A stretch of 64,000 nt of DNA from Diphasiastrum complanatum (lineage: Eukaryota; Streptophyta; Lycopodiopsida; Lycopodiales; Lycopodiaceae), in contig CM055092.1 in the NCBI GenBank assembly GCA_029204225.1, positions 81,763,464 through 81,827,463 of the forward strand, given 5' to 3'. The translations under genes and the position numbers were made by a program. Below the pieces are notes generated by a model. It searched no databases. It was not told where the DNA came from and was given only the letters and a program-made list of their open reading frames with translations. Every line of letters starts with the position of its first letter. Position 1 is the stretch's first letter. Positions 1 to 10,050 of this stretch are shown here, in pieces.

Positions 1-420
1 AGTGTTAATGTAATAGGTGGTGCATTCATTTGAGGGCATTCTAGCAAGTGAATCCCTCTTGATCCCAAGGGCATAGCCTGAGGGATGAGAGTGCTCTGAA
101 CGCACGAAAATAAATGCACCACCTGACGTAAAGAAATCCTAATATTTTTACCCCTCTATCCTAATATTTTCTACAGCTCAAGGAACATGACATTTATAGC
201 TCAAATGAGGTTCAATTCAAGATGTTTTTTCAAGTTTGCAACTGTGAGCTATATGCATACAAAAATTATGTGCAAAACATTGTATGGTAAAAACGGATGT
301 TGCAATTTATATCAAATGATCTTTGCCAAAGAATTGGTAAGCCTACTAAGAGCATGCATTGCACTCTAACATTCCAGTCTACCCCTTGCACCAATCGAAA
401 CAAAAATGGTCGAGGCAAAG
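1..420 (+). pseudogene. Ty3/gypsy remnant, integrase zinc-finger part (copy A, left of a nested insertion)
   Basis: A decayed Ty3/gypsy polyprotein on the plus strand. Near 312-365 the translation contains NDLCQRIGKPTKSMH, which resembles the second half (CxxCQ) of the HHCC zinc-binding domain of gypsy integrases, followed by broken frames. The same sequence, with a few substitutions, lies at 52807-53226 and there runs directly into the integrase core. Here it is interrupted at 420 by an LTR element, and the core resumes at 5671. No frame is open across the domain, so it is dead. The copy may extend left of the window. Confidence 0.75.
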
Positions 421-1334
421 TGTTGCGCCGGTGCCTCAAAGGGCACTGGGACTTGAGCGGTTTCCCCAACACGCGCTTAAGTCTAACATTCATCCATCAT
501 GCACTTACGTAAAAGCCAACTCATAAACGTAACAAGCTTAACCATTCAGACTTAAGAAAACTGGAATCCCAAGCAACCCGAAAGCCAACTCAGAATCCGT
601 CCCAAAAAGGTAACCAAAGGCAAAGACAAGCCACACATGAAACCCAAGGCATAGTGGTCGTCAAACTGACCAATTGGCATAGCGGCAAGCCCCATGTCGA
701 TGACAGTTACCCTTAGGTGCCAGCGATGCAAAAAGGTTGTAATAAGGGTCCTTCCACTTGGACCAGTCCCGGAGGCGAAACCGAAATGGTAATCATCCCC
801 AAGGATCAACTTTATTAGATTTGGAAGAGGTTACATTCATACATAGACTGACCGGTCTCGGGGCCACCAACACGTGCTGGGCATTGTGCCTGGCTCGTGC
901 TGGTAGAGGGAGCTGAGACCTGGCGACTGGATTCCTGGCGCTGGTTGAGCTGCCCAAGTTTCTGTCTGCCGGACTCCCCCTATAGTTCTGCTGTGATTCG
1001 GCGCACCCCCTCTGGTTTGAAACGTAGTGCTTTCTGGTAAAGCACGCTTTTTAGGACTTAGTTTTGCTGATTAAGTCTGGCAAGCCTAGCATAATCAGTC
1101 TGGCTCCCGGACATGGGTCCCGGGAGCCGTCCCGGCGGCCGAATCAACCTGCTTTCCTGACTAGGCCATGACTCGAGCTCCAGAGCTAGCTCATGACTTT
1201 GTGACTACTTGACTGGCTCACCACAGGTTGGAGGCTCAGTCCTTGACGTTCTAACTTGCTCTGGGACCTTAGGGAGTGTCACCCCTTTGAGTCTTACAGG
1301 GCACGCTGGGTGCACCCGAGTCAGCTTTACAACA
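421..1334 (-). repeat. Left LTR (3' LTR in element orientation)
   Basis: 914 bp, TG...CA ended, nearly the same as 4746-5665. Differences include single substitutions spread along its length and lack of a 6-bp stretch present in the other LTR near 5388. It is followed directly by the pyrimidine-rich complement of the polypurine tract. Confidence 0.93.
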
Positions 1335-1344
1335 TCCTCCCCTC
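1335..1344 (-). other. Polypurine tract of the gag-protease element
   Basis: The plus strand reads tcctcccctc, so the element strand reads GAGGGGAGGA immediately before the 3' LTR, where a plus-strand primer is expected. Confidence 0.85.
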
Positions 1345-1701
1345 GTTTGAGAAAGCTGATGTCCTCATGAGGGCCAAACTAGAACCTAAGACTCATGGCA
1401 TGGGCTTAATTCACCGGCCAGACTTTAGTCACATATACAAGGGCACGGGCTTGATTCACCGGCCAAAGGAAACCAACTGTAAAGCGGAGTAATGATATTG
1501 TGTTTTACACCCAGCACAGGAAAAGTGTGGATCTAGTTCACTTACGTAAAACCTGTGTGAAGCTGCTGCACTTAGACATCAAACTGAAGCTCACTCCTCA
1601 ATGAGAAATGCGGCTTACTTTATTAGCATGAAAGAAAAAGGTACTCACGGCTCCCTTAAGCCTCAGATATGTCGTTGTCGTCGCACATCTGGATGAGTCC
1701 C
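1345..1701 (-). other. 3' untranslated segment of the gag-protease element
   Basis: About 360 bp between the gag-protease stop codon and the purine tract. No frame resembling reverse transcriptase or integrase occurs here. This is where pol would begin in an autonomous relative. Confidence 0.7.
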
Positions 1702-3915
1702 CTAGGACTCTAGATATTTCGTTTGGTCGTCCAGGTTGAGCTCCTTGAGCTCTGCATCGGCACTTAGATTCACCTTTGACGTAGAAACTGCAGGCAATGT
1801 TGGCTCCATTTGACCTCGCGTCAGCTGGTTTGTCACTGTTGGATGTCTTTCGTTAAAAAAGTGAGCTTTCGCTTGGTCACACAAGGTGAGCTCCTTGAGC
1901 TCTGCATCGGCACTTGAATTCACCTTTGATGTAGAGACTATAGGCAATGTTGGCTCCATTTGTTCCCGTGTCAGCTGGTCAGTCACTGTTGGCTGTCCTT
2001 CGTTAAATAGGTGAATGAGATTGGGAGGAATGGTTGGCTCAGGTTCATTTGTGTCGTTCTTTTCTAGTTGGTCCCCTGGCACAGCTCTGATGACACAAGG
2101 TCTCTTGCCATTATATAATAACACAAGGTTAACCCTTTTTGCCAAGAAGGCCACCACATGTTCGTTAAACCAGCTTAATCCCAAAATAGCGTCGAAGGCA
2201 TCCATCTTCAAGATTGTGAACGTTAGTCGATTATTCCAGGCTCCCAGAGAGATTGGTAAGTTGGTTGCCAATCTACAAGTGGTCATTGTACCTTTCGCGG
2301 TCTCCACACAAATAGGAGTCACATTTTCTTCACATTGGATGTCCAATTCCCCTGTCAGTTTTTCTGACAAGTAGTTATGTGACGCCCCCAGGTCTACCAT
2401 GAAGTAGATGATCCTGCCTTGAATACAGCCTTTCAGGTACAATAACTTGGATCCTCTCGTAGGAGTCGCCATAAGATGTTCACGATACACCGCAAGTGCC
2501 CCTATCTGTTGCAAGGCATTCAGGTCAGACTCCGTCAAATCCGTTTCTGGGTCCTCTTCATCATCTTGTTCACCATCTTCTTGATCAAATGCCTCTCTCT
2601 CCATCCTATCAAATCCTTCAATGGCAGCCATGATTTGCTTATTCAATGGTTTGGGGCATGACCTCCAAGAGTGACCTTGTTGATGACAGTTGAAGCAACG
2701 CATGGAACTGCCCACTGTTGGTGAGCTGTTGCTGTGACTAGCTGAAGGTCCAACATTGTTTCTTCTCTGGAACATGTTCCCTCCATTGTTGCCTTGGTTG
2801 CCAAACCCTGTTTTTGTTGGGAATTTGTTCACGCTACTCGAGGCTTGGTTGCCATTTGGAGCTGAGTCCCCCCTTGAAAAGAAGCTCGGACTCGGTCTGG
2901 ATCCACTAAATACTCTTGTTGAGGTTGCGGGAGCAGCTGGTGACAATGTGCTCTCATAATCACAAACCATTTCAGTCGCTCGAATAGTTGAATTGAAATC
3001 ATGGGGCATGTAGCTGTCTATCGCACGCCAAGTCCAGGATTGCATTCCAGACAATAGGTAATGAGTTTTGTCTGCCTCGGACATATCTTCAATAACCCAT
3101 ACACTCTGTCTGAATCTATTGAGGTACTCTCGCAATGACCCTTTCTGTTTGATCCCCGATAATTCTGTTCTCAATCTCATGTGTGAATCCTTCGGTATGA
3201 ACTCCTCTCGTAACGCGGCTTTGAATGCGTTCCATGTTTGAAAATGCATTCCTGCCATCCGGTACCAATTTGTAGTGTAGCCCTCAAAATATGCTAATGC
3301 CAAGTCAGTTCTTTCTTCCTCATGAGTGTTCATCAGACGGAAGTAATGGTCCATGTGAAACAACCAATCTTCCACAACTCGAATGTCACGCTCTCCTTTG
3401 AAAGTAGGTGGTGCTTTCACTTTGGCAGTCTTTCTTGGGCCCTCCGTGTTTCGCGCTCGTGGTTCTCTTGGTATCTGTGGAGGAGGCGCCACTGCATTCC
3501 CCCTAGTTGCTTCCAACTCTTCAAACCTGGCTTCGAGCTGTGTTAGCCCGTCTCTCATTTCTCTAGCAAGGTTAATTTGAGTAAGATTCATGGCTCGCAA
3601 GGATGTTTGCCATTCTTTCCTTTCGGTTTCTCTATCCTTCTTCACCTCGCTAAGCATAGCCGTCATTGCGCTTGATAAGTATTGCCGCATCTTCACTTCA
3701 AAGAGGTCATGTTGCGCCTCTGGCAAGGGTTCATCTCTTGGTGTAGGTTCAGAAGGGCCACCCATCTCTTCATGGAGGGGCGCCACTGTGGAGTGCATAC
3801 GCTCTTTCTTTCTCGACTTGGACCTGGTGCCATCTCGATACATGCGAGAGTTGTATTCTCGAGTCAGCTCTTCTCCGTCCGTCAGTGCTCGTAACTCTTC
3901 AAGATGGTCCTCCAT
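1702..3915 (-). CDS. Gag-protease polyprotein of a non-autonomous gypsy-like element
   Basis: Uninterrupted 737-residue frame. Residues about 20-110 are charged and probably helical. About 165-295 match the plant retrotransposon Gag domain (motifs FKGERDIRVVEDWLFHMDHY and LREYLNRFRQSVW). A CCHC knuckle, CFNCHQQGHSWRSC, begins at residue 407. A retropepsin-like domain follows with VDLGASHNYL (Asp about 508); the usual D-S/T-G is D-L-G here, which may weaken catalysis. The C-terminus carries two 50-residue tandem repeats (150-bp period, 1717-2010) ending in ADAELKEL. Gag would package element RNA and the protease would trim Gag. There is no pol. The start was chosen as the first ATG, about 815 bp after the primer site. 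The open frame suggests selection or recent activity. Confidence 0.88.
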   Translation of the reverse strand: MEDHLEELRALTDGEELTREYNSRMYRDGTRSKSRKKERMHSTVAPLHEEMGGPSEPTPRDEPLPEAQHDLFEVKMRQYLSSAMTAMLSEVKKDRETERKEWQTSLRAMNLTQINLAREMRDGLTQLEARFEELEATRGNAVAPPPQIPREPRARNTEGPRKTAKVKAPPTFKGERDIRVVEDWLFHMDHYFRLMNTHEEERTDLALAYFEGYTTNWYRMAGMHFQTWNAFKAALREEFIPKDSHMRLRTELSGIKQKGSLREYLNRFRQSVWVIEDMSEADKTHYLLSGMQSWTWRAIDSYMPHDFNSTIRATEMVCDYESTLSPAAPATSTRVFSGSRPSPSFFSRGDSAPNGNQASSSVNKFPTKTGFGNQGNNGGNMFQRRNNVGPSASHSNSSPTVGSSMRCFNCHQQGHSWRSCPKPLNKQIMAAIEGFDRMEREAFDQEDGEQDDEEDPETDLTESDLNALQQIGALAVYREHLMATPTRGSKLLYLKGCIQGRIIYFMVDLGASHNYLSEKLTGELDIQCEENVTPICVETAKGTMTTCRLATNLPISLGAWNNRLTFTILKMDAFDAILGLSWFNEHVVAFLAKRVNLVLLYNGKRPCVIRAVPGDQLEKNDTNEPEPTIPPNLIHLFNEGQPTVTDQLTREQMEPTLPIVSTSKVNSSADAELKELTLCDQAKAHFFNERHPTVTNQLTRGQMEPTLPAVSTSKVNLSADAELKELNLDDQTKYLES

Positions 3916-4730
3916 TATAGTCAGAGGTGTACTTCCAATAGATTATCGCCTCAATCCTTTTTATATTTGAAGCTCTCCCTTCTGTCAGCCGGGCCCCACA
4001 ACTCTCTTTTCTTCTTTATTAAATCAGCTTCAATGAAAATATCCGTTCCTCAAACTTAGCACGCCCACATCACCTGAGAGCCAAGTAGGAACCAGGTCAT
4101 TTGTGTCCAAGCAAGCACACGACAAACGGAACATACCAACCAAAGCAAACACAGAGGATCCCTCTCAAGCCACAAACCCCCCTGAGACCGGACGTAGGAC
4201 CTTTGCCTAGCCGCGCCCACACAAATCTATCACAGAATTAGCCCACGGGGAAACATCCATCCAACCATCCGTGCTTTCACCATTAAGCAGCACATTGCCT
4301 CAGTCACGCCCCACCACTTTTTGGTCGATAGCCCTTATAGCTAAACGATCGGCAGCTATCCCGCACCGGCAGCTAACCACCCGTGCTTTACACCCGAATT
4401 CGAGCAGCATCTCTGTATCAATGGTTAACCCGTACAGTTCGAATATGTCGCCCCGCACCCCACAAGGTACAGACCGTGCTTTCACCTACCTAGGCAGCAC
4501 TTTGCCTCATCCGTCCTACGTGCAGACAGTGCCAGGCCCGAACCGCGAGAACTGACCGTGCTTACACCTCGAGGGCAGCACTTTGACTCATCAAGTCCCC
4601 GTTCTGCCGACCACCCCGATCGTGGACGCACCCATGCTTACACTGTGGGCAGCACCTTGCGCAACGGTTGTCTAGACAAATCCCAAAACGTGGCCATCCC
4701 TGTGAGACTTGCGTAGCTGACCGGCTAGTC
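3916..4730 (-). other. Long 5' leader of the gag-protease element
   Basis: About 815 bp between the primer site and the gag ATG, without a convincing frame. It contains a spaced series of short inverted repeats (4271-4655). A related leader occurs in the LTR-2 element at about 62800-63320. Confidence 0.75.
4271..4655 (-). promoter_or_regulatory. Five phased short hairpins in the retroelement leader
   Basis: Five units of the form GTGCT-(13 to 18 nt)-AGCAC lie at 4271-4293, 4383-4410, 4476-4500, 4558-4581 and 4634-4655. Unit 2 ends AGCAT and unit 5 starts ATGCT. Each is followed by a related CTTTGCCTCA-like tail. The arms are self-complementary on either strand, so the element RNA could form five small stem-loops. 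The role is unknown; RNA packaging or dimerisation is an inference from position. A homologous series at 62884-63269 retains most of the arms. Confidence 0.55.
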
Positions 4731-4743
4731 GGCTCTGATACCA
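4731..4743 (-). other. Primer-binding site, initiator Met tRNA
   Basis: The element strand reads TGGTATCAGAGCC two bases inside the 5' LTR end. This is the standard complement of the 3' end of plant initiator Met tRNA. Confidence 0.92.
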
Positions 4744-4745
4744 CA

Positions 4746-5665
4746 TGTTGCGCCGGTGCCTCAAAGGGCACTGGGACTTGAGCGGTTTCCCCAACACGCG
4801 CTTAAGTCTAACATTCATCCATCATGCACTTACATAAAAGCCAACTCATAAACGTAACAAGCTTAACCATTCAGACTTAAGAAAACTGGAATCCCAAGCA
4901 ACCCGAAAGCCAACTTAGAATCCGTCCCAAAAAGGTAACCAAAGGCAAAGACAAGCCACACATGAAACCCAAGGCATAGTGGTCGCCAAACTGACCAATT
5001 GGCATAGCGGCAAGCCCCATGTCGATGACAGGGACCCTTAGGCGCCAGTGACGCAAAAAGGTTGTAGTAAGGGTCCTTCCACTTGGACCAGTCCTGGAGG
5101 CGAAACCGAAATGGTAATCATCCCCAAGGATCAACTTTATTAGATTTGGAAGAGGTTACATTCATACATAGACTGATCGGTCTCGGGGCCACCAACACGT
5201 GCTGGGCATTGTGCCTGGCTCGTGCTGGTAGAGGGAGCTGAGACCTGGCGACTGGATTCCTGGCGCTGGTTGAGCTGCCCAAGTTTCTGTCTGCCGGACT
5301 CCCCCTATAGTTCTGCTGTGATTCGGTGCACCCCCTCTAGTTTGAAACATAGTGCTTTCTGGTAAAGCACGCTTTTTAGGACTTAGTTTTTATTTTGCTG
5401 ATTAAGCCTGGCAAGCCTGGCAGAATCAGTCTAGCTCCCGGACATGGGTCCCGGGAGCCGTCCCGGCGGCCGAATCAACCTGCTTTCCTGAGTAGGCCAT
5501 GACTCGAGCTCCAGAGCTAGCTCATGACTTTGTGACTACTTGACTGGCTCACCACATGTTGGAGGCTCAGTCCTTGACGTTCTAACTTGCTCTGGGACCT
5601 TAGGGAGTGTCACCTCTTTGAGTCTTACAGGGCACGCTGGGTGCACCCGAGTCAGCTTTACAACA
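4746..5665 (-). repeat. Right LTR (5' LTR in element orientation)
   Basis: 920 bp, the partner of 421-1334, with the same TG...CA ends, flanked on the right by the target duplicate caaag at 5666-5670. An 85-codon minus-strand frame is open in both LTRs but resembles nothing I recognise and is probably incidental. Confidence 0.93.
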
Positions 5666-5670
5666 CAAAG

Positions 5671-6436
5671 GTGCCATGGAAAAATGATGCCAAGATGGTT
5701 GTTGAATTGTTATTTCAAAAGATAATAACTCGTTATGGTTGTCCGTTCAATTTAGTAAGTGACAGAGTAACTAATTTTTTGAATGGGACTATACAGGTCC
5801 TAACGGAAAATATTATGATTAAGCATCGAAAGACCACACCTTACAATCTGAAAGTAAATAGTCTAATAGAACGAGCAAATGCTGTGCTTTGTAAATTTTT
5901 GAATAAGATCACCAAAGCGCATTCGTCGGGCTAAGATAAAAAGTTATCCTCTGTTTTGTGGGGTTATCGCAATACATAGAATATAACAAGAACTCCATTT
6001 TATTTGGTATATGGTATATATTTGATCCTAGCTATAGAATTTGGAGTTCCAAGTTATAAAATTGAGGATCAAGAAATAATATCGATAAAAGATAGTGTAC
6101 AACATCAACTTTGAATTCTCAACAAATTAGAAGAAAGTTGTGAAAGCAAAACGGAAGAAAATATACAATTCGACAATTAAAAAGGTCGTACTTAAAAAGG
6201 AAAACTATACTTTATGGTACAATACTCGACAAATTAAATTTCTTGGAAAACTACATGCCAAATGGATGGCACCTTATAAAGTTTTTGACAATGGATCAAT
6301 TCAAGTAGCAGACTTGGAAGGAAATTTACAGCCTACTAGAGTCAATGGATTTAAGCTCATGAAATATTATTCATGGAAGGTTGAGTTTTATTGGTCTATT
6401 TATTTATTTGCACCATTATTGTTTGACTCTCACTAA
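5671..6436 (+). pseudogene. Ty3/gypsy integrase core and C-terminal domain, decayed (copy A)
   Basis: Continues the remnant at 1-420 after removal of the nested element. Early residues WKNDAKMVVELLFQKIITRYG, LVSDRVTNFLNGTIQVLTE, HRKTTPYNLKVNSLIERANA align with the catalytic region of gypsy integrases: D of SDR and E of IERAN are visible. From about 6240 the chromatin-binding C-terminal part appears (GKLHAKWMAPYKVFDNG, then ADLEGN). Stops and frameshifts lie between the two parts around 5935-6140. The part between the zinc finger and the second catalytic Asp is missing in both copies, so the deletion predates the segmental duplication. Confidence 0.85.
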
Positions 6437-6959
6437 GTTGTCATTGTTGAGAAATTTTCTTAATATCTTAGCAATATTGCCAAATCTTACTTTATTAAAA
6501 CATTTTGTCACGTATATATATGACCATGTTTATTGGTATTAGTGTGTAGTTAAGATTGTGTATGTAGAACGACAGTGCAACCTACATTTGACACATGTAC
6601 AGGTCAACTTGCATCACTGCCTATTGCATTGATCATGCATTTTCTTCCTCGCTTTTCTTTTAACACTGTCTATGTCATTTTACTTATACCTCGCAATGAT
6701 TTTGTGTTTGTTCATCTTTTTACTTGCTTGCATGAATTGACTATTGTTATGGTCACTATTAAGGTCGTGCTTGCACTCAATTGTATTCACTAACAATCGT
6801 AATGCAAGATTGTTATTTATTGTAAGTTGTTGCTTGCATCTGCTTCGTGTTGTTTTGTGAATTTGCTTTTCAAGAAATAATGACGTCTACCAGCGATCAT
6901 AAAGCAAGACCAATGAATTGGAAAGTGCGCAGCCCAATTAAGATAGAATCAATTAGAAC
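6437..6959. other. Non-coding 3' part of the gypsy remnant (copy A)
   Basis: AT-rich sequence matching 53991-54511. A 72-codon hydrophobic frame is open in both copies, but I see no homology and treat it as chance. Confidence 0.5.
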
Positions 6960-7462
6960 ATGGCTGAGATCTGCAAACTAGGAGATTTACTTAAAGTAAA
7001 CTCGTCTTTTGTTCAAAAAAAATTAAGCACTCAATTTTTTGCTGGAATCCATCAAGTGGTTGAGGACAAGATCAAAGTAAGAATCATAAATGCATAAGTG
7101 TTGATAACAAAAGAAGTTTATGATGATGCTTTATGCTTGCCAAAGGATGGGACAACCCCATCAATACCCATAGAAGAGATGGTGGATGAAGTGACTCTTT
7201 TCAAAGGGAGCCTTTTTACAGTGACTAAGGGCTACAAGATCTCAATGATCGTTGATCGAATATTCCATAGTCTATGTCGTTTTTCCAATAGATTCGGATG
7301 CTACAATAGCTGTAACAAACATTGGATACCTGGTTAATGTTCTCAAAGGTGAAAGAGTTAATTTTGCTTCCATTGCATTCAAGGCCTTTCACATATTAAA
7401 CATGAGAAGTTTGTTACGTTGGGAGCTCAGATCGGCCATGTGTGCTAGCATTTTAACTTGTT
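6960..7462 (+). pseudogene. Unidentified retroelement ORF downstream of gypsy integrase (copy A)
   Basis: Starts with MAEICKLGDLLKVNSSF and continues, with interruptions, to about 7462. Against copy B (54512-55022) this copy has a stop where B has Glu (aatgcaTAAgtg), lacks 17 bp near 7288 and carries 9 extra bp near 7371, whereas B lacks 2 bp near 54775. The lesions differ, so the ancestral frame was probably open at duplication. I do not recognise the protein; its position fits an extra ORF of a gypsy element. Confidence 0.5.
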
Positions 7463-7516
7463 GAATGACGTAGAGCTGCCCTTGATGCAAGAAAGAAGAA
7501 TATTGCCTCCAGTTGG

Positions 7517-8730
7517 TGTAGCGCAGGCATCCCAAAGGGAGCCGGGAACCACGACTTAGCTTCCCAGCCTTCAACTCTTGCCATCCAAACCCACTTGACG
7601 TACAAGCAGCCAACTCGCCAACAACGATCAGACTTAAGCAACTTGAAGTTTCGAAAATCAACATTGAGATCCAACTTGCGCCATGCCAGATCGGGGGTGT
7701 CGATGTGGGTGACTTCCTTCCAAGCAAGCCACCCGACATACATCAAACTTAACCAACTCGAAGCTTCATTACAAACGAGTAACATCCATTCCAAGCAAGC
7801 GGTCTGACTTACATCAGACTTAACCAACTGAAAGCTTCGTCATGAGCGCTGGAAGCCAACCTGGCGCCACGCCAGACTGGACAGCCATAAACAGGTAACT
7901 TCCACCCAAGCAAGCCATCCAACTCAGCCAACAGGTTAGAGCCCGTTCCCCAAAAGCTTAACCCATTCACGTTCATGCAAGGAACATTCAGAACCACAAG
8001 CCGCGACAAATATGGAGACAACCAGTTACTGGACCAAATGGTCCCGACAGCATACCGCTGGCGCCACAGACCGAATGGTCCCGATGGCATACCGCTGACA
8101 TCTTGGGATACGACCCTCAGCTATGTGCCAACTTCAAAATTTTGAAGCGGCCTTACAACTGGCGCTTTTACCGAACACTGAAACCCAGAAGGTAATTAGA
8201 GTCAGTTTGAGGATCCCACTTTATTGATAAATCTGAGAAGGTTACATTTCAAGTGTGTGACCGACCCTAGTCTCCGGGGCACTAGCATGTCAAGGCGAGA
8301 GCCATGACAACATTCCAGCAAGGGAGGCTGAGACTTGGTTGGAGCTCGCCCTTAGTCGCAACCCGCACTCCCCTATAGTATTGGTGGGATTCGGCACCCC
8401 CCCTCATACCAAGCACTCTACCCAGGCTGGTAAAGCACATTTTTCTCTCTCTAAGATTTTCTCTTTCTAGAAAGTCATTATCTCTCTCTAGATTTTATTG
8501 ATCCCCAGGCTTCCTTTAATCATGCCTAGATCGTGTGAGGTGATTGCACATCGATCTGAGCTCTCTGGACTTCGCTATAACCGATCAAAGATTTTCACCC
8601 ATAGGAACTTGCCGTCGGGAGTGGCATCGGTGCCATTGGCGCCGGGAGCAGCAGGGGCGCTGCTGACGCCGGGGACAATGTTGGCGCCAGTGGCGCCGTA
8701 AGTAAAGGTTATGAAGATGGCTTTAAAACA
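7517..8730 (-). repeat. LTR of the second family (LTR-2), copy A
   Basis: About 1214 bp, starting TGTAGCGCAGGCATCCC and ending CTTTAAAACA. It has the same design as the gag-protease LTR (similar first 30 bases, similar end followed by a pyrimidine run) but is a distinct, longer family. It matches 55075-55248 plus 60746-61020 and also 63328-64000. A run of GGCGCC-containing GC-rich sequence lies at about 8625-8700. It is inserted in the gypsy remnant at the same base as in copy B. Confidence 0.82.
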
Positions 8731-9797
8731 TCCACCCCACCTTTATAAAATTTGATGTCCTCATCAGATGTCAGATTAAAGTAAAGGTGTCTCTCAATTA
8801 AAATAACTATACATTTAAGCTACTTGGCACAATACTCAATTTACTGGCCACTTTTTATTAACATTGAAACTGACACACCACAAGTCGGAGGCTCAGATCT
8901 TTCTACTGAAAAATTACATAAGTTGAAAATATTTCTTTGTCTGGGAAAAGCGTAGATTTGATATCGCTTTCATAAAACCCAAGAACCTTATTAACTGGTG
9001 ACAGAGGCCTTTCTTTGAAATGTTCGCCCCTGTTGCTTCTGACTTTCGACTTTGGAACTTCTTTGAGCTCCTAATTTGTCCTTGATGCACTTTGTGTTGA
9101 GCTCCCTGAGCTCCAGATTTGATCAATTCGCACAGGTATCAAGGCTCTCTGAGCCAACGGATTTATCGTTTGATTGCCCACTTTATGGTCCACTTCATGC
9201 CTTGTTGCTTCTGCACCTTGATTTCTCTCCTTGTCCCAGTCTGATCTTGATACTTTTCCATCTTGGCTCTTTAAGGTAGGCAAAGATTGAGTACTCCTCA
9301 ATGCACCTCTCACTTAGCTTGAAGTAGCTCTTTGAATCAGCCCAAATGTAACCATTGACCTCATGGAAAGCCAAAGGGTCGCACCAGTTTGATCCGCATC
9401 CGAACTATCTCTTCACGTTTGTTTGAAGCACCATGTCCGTTGCGCAAAACTTGACTTTCACAATTCCATCACTGTTCAGTTGCCTCACAGTCAAAACAAG
9501 AAGTGTACATCGAGCTTGGCTTCAAGTAGCTCTCTTTGAATCAGACACATGCACCCAGAGTTTGCACTAGTCCGATCTCAACGCAAATTGTCCCTTAGCG
9601 TTCGTTCGAAATACCAAGTCTCTCATGCAAGACTCAACTTTCACAGTTCCTTCATTGATCAACTGCCTTACACGTAACACAAGCCATCGTACTCATATGT
9701 TTCCTATCATTGCTGGTCCAGAGAAAGCCTATAACAAGCTTTCCTTTCCACAACAAAAACTTGTCAACTTATTAGGTCCAAAGTTCACCAGTCTCCA
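8731..9797 (-). mobile_element. LTR-2 element, 3' internal part, truncated (copy A)
   Basis: Begins with tccaccccacctttat, the complement of a purine tract (ATAAAGGTGGGGTGGA on the element strand). It contains phrases related to the C-terminal coding end of the gag-protease element (gagctccctgagctccagattt near 9098). It matches 61021-62095. It ends abruptly at 9797, where a truncated copia LTR begins. No long frame is open. Confidence 0.75.
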
Positions 9798-10037
9798 TCA
9801 AATTGTATGATGTTTGTTGCATTCACATGTTTCAAATATAGTAGGTTCCTGGTTTTGTACATACAAAAATAGTACTTTATCATTCATATCATATTTTGTC
9901 AAGATCTATCAAAGTTTGAAGCTTCTATGTTTTGATAGAGCTAGTTTTCTACATTGTCAATGGTGCTAGATGTGCTATATTTCATAACCAAAGATGAAAG
10001 GGACATATTGGATCTTAATGATCTGAAATCCATCACA
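9798..10037 (+). repeat. Truncated 5' LTR of the copia derivative
   Basis: Matches 14092-14332 of the 3' LTR, including the phrase gtgctagatgtgctatatttcata. The upstream LTR part is missing, so the element has lost its own promoter copy. Confidence 0.85.
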
Positions 10038-10050
10038 TGGTATCAGATCT
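10038..10050 (+). other. Primer-binding site of the copia derivative
   Basis: tggtatcagatct immediately follows the LTR end. The first ten bases match the initiator Met tRNA complement. Confidence 0.8.

Larger units (their letters stand above)
421..5665 (-). mobile_element. Complete non-autonomous Ty3/gypsy-like LTR retrotransposon (gag-protease only)
   Basis: Both LTRs begin TGTTGCGCCGG and end TTTACAACA (421-1334 and 4746-5665), and 5-bp target duplications (caaag) flank the unit at 416-420 and 5666-5670. Reading on the minus strand, an initiator-Met-tRNA primer site follows the 5' LTR and a purine tract precedes the 3' LTR. The only long frame encodes Gag plus an aspartic protease domain; no reverse transcriptase, RNase H or integrase is present, so it would need these in trans. 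The paralogous segment at 53220 shows the uninterrupted target. By eye the LTRs differ at about two dozen positions plus one 6-bp indel, so the insertion is fairly recent but not new. Confidence 0.93.

Noticed and set aside
552-809. 85-codon minus-strand frame conserved in both LTRs of the gag-protease element (also 4877-5134)
   Set aside because: Conservation follows from LTR identity; the product has no recognisable feature.
6575-6793. 72-codon hydrophobic frame, also open at 54109-54345
   Set aside because: Sits in AT-rich non-coding retroelement sequence. Two nearly identical duplicates staying open is weak evidence.
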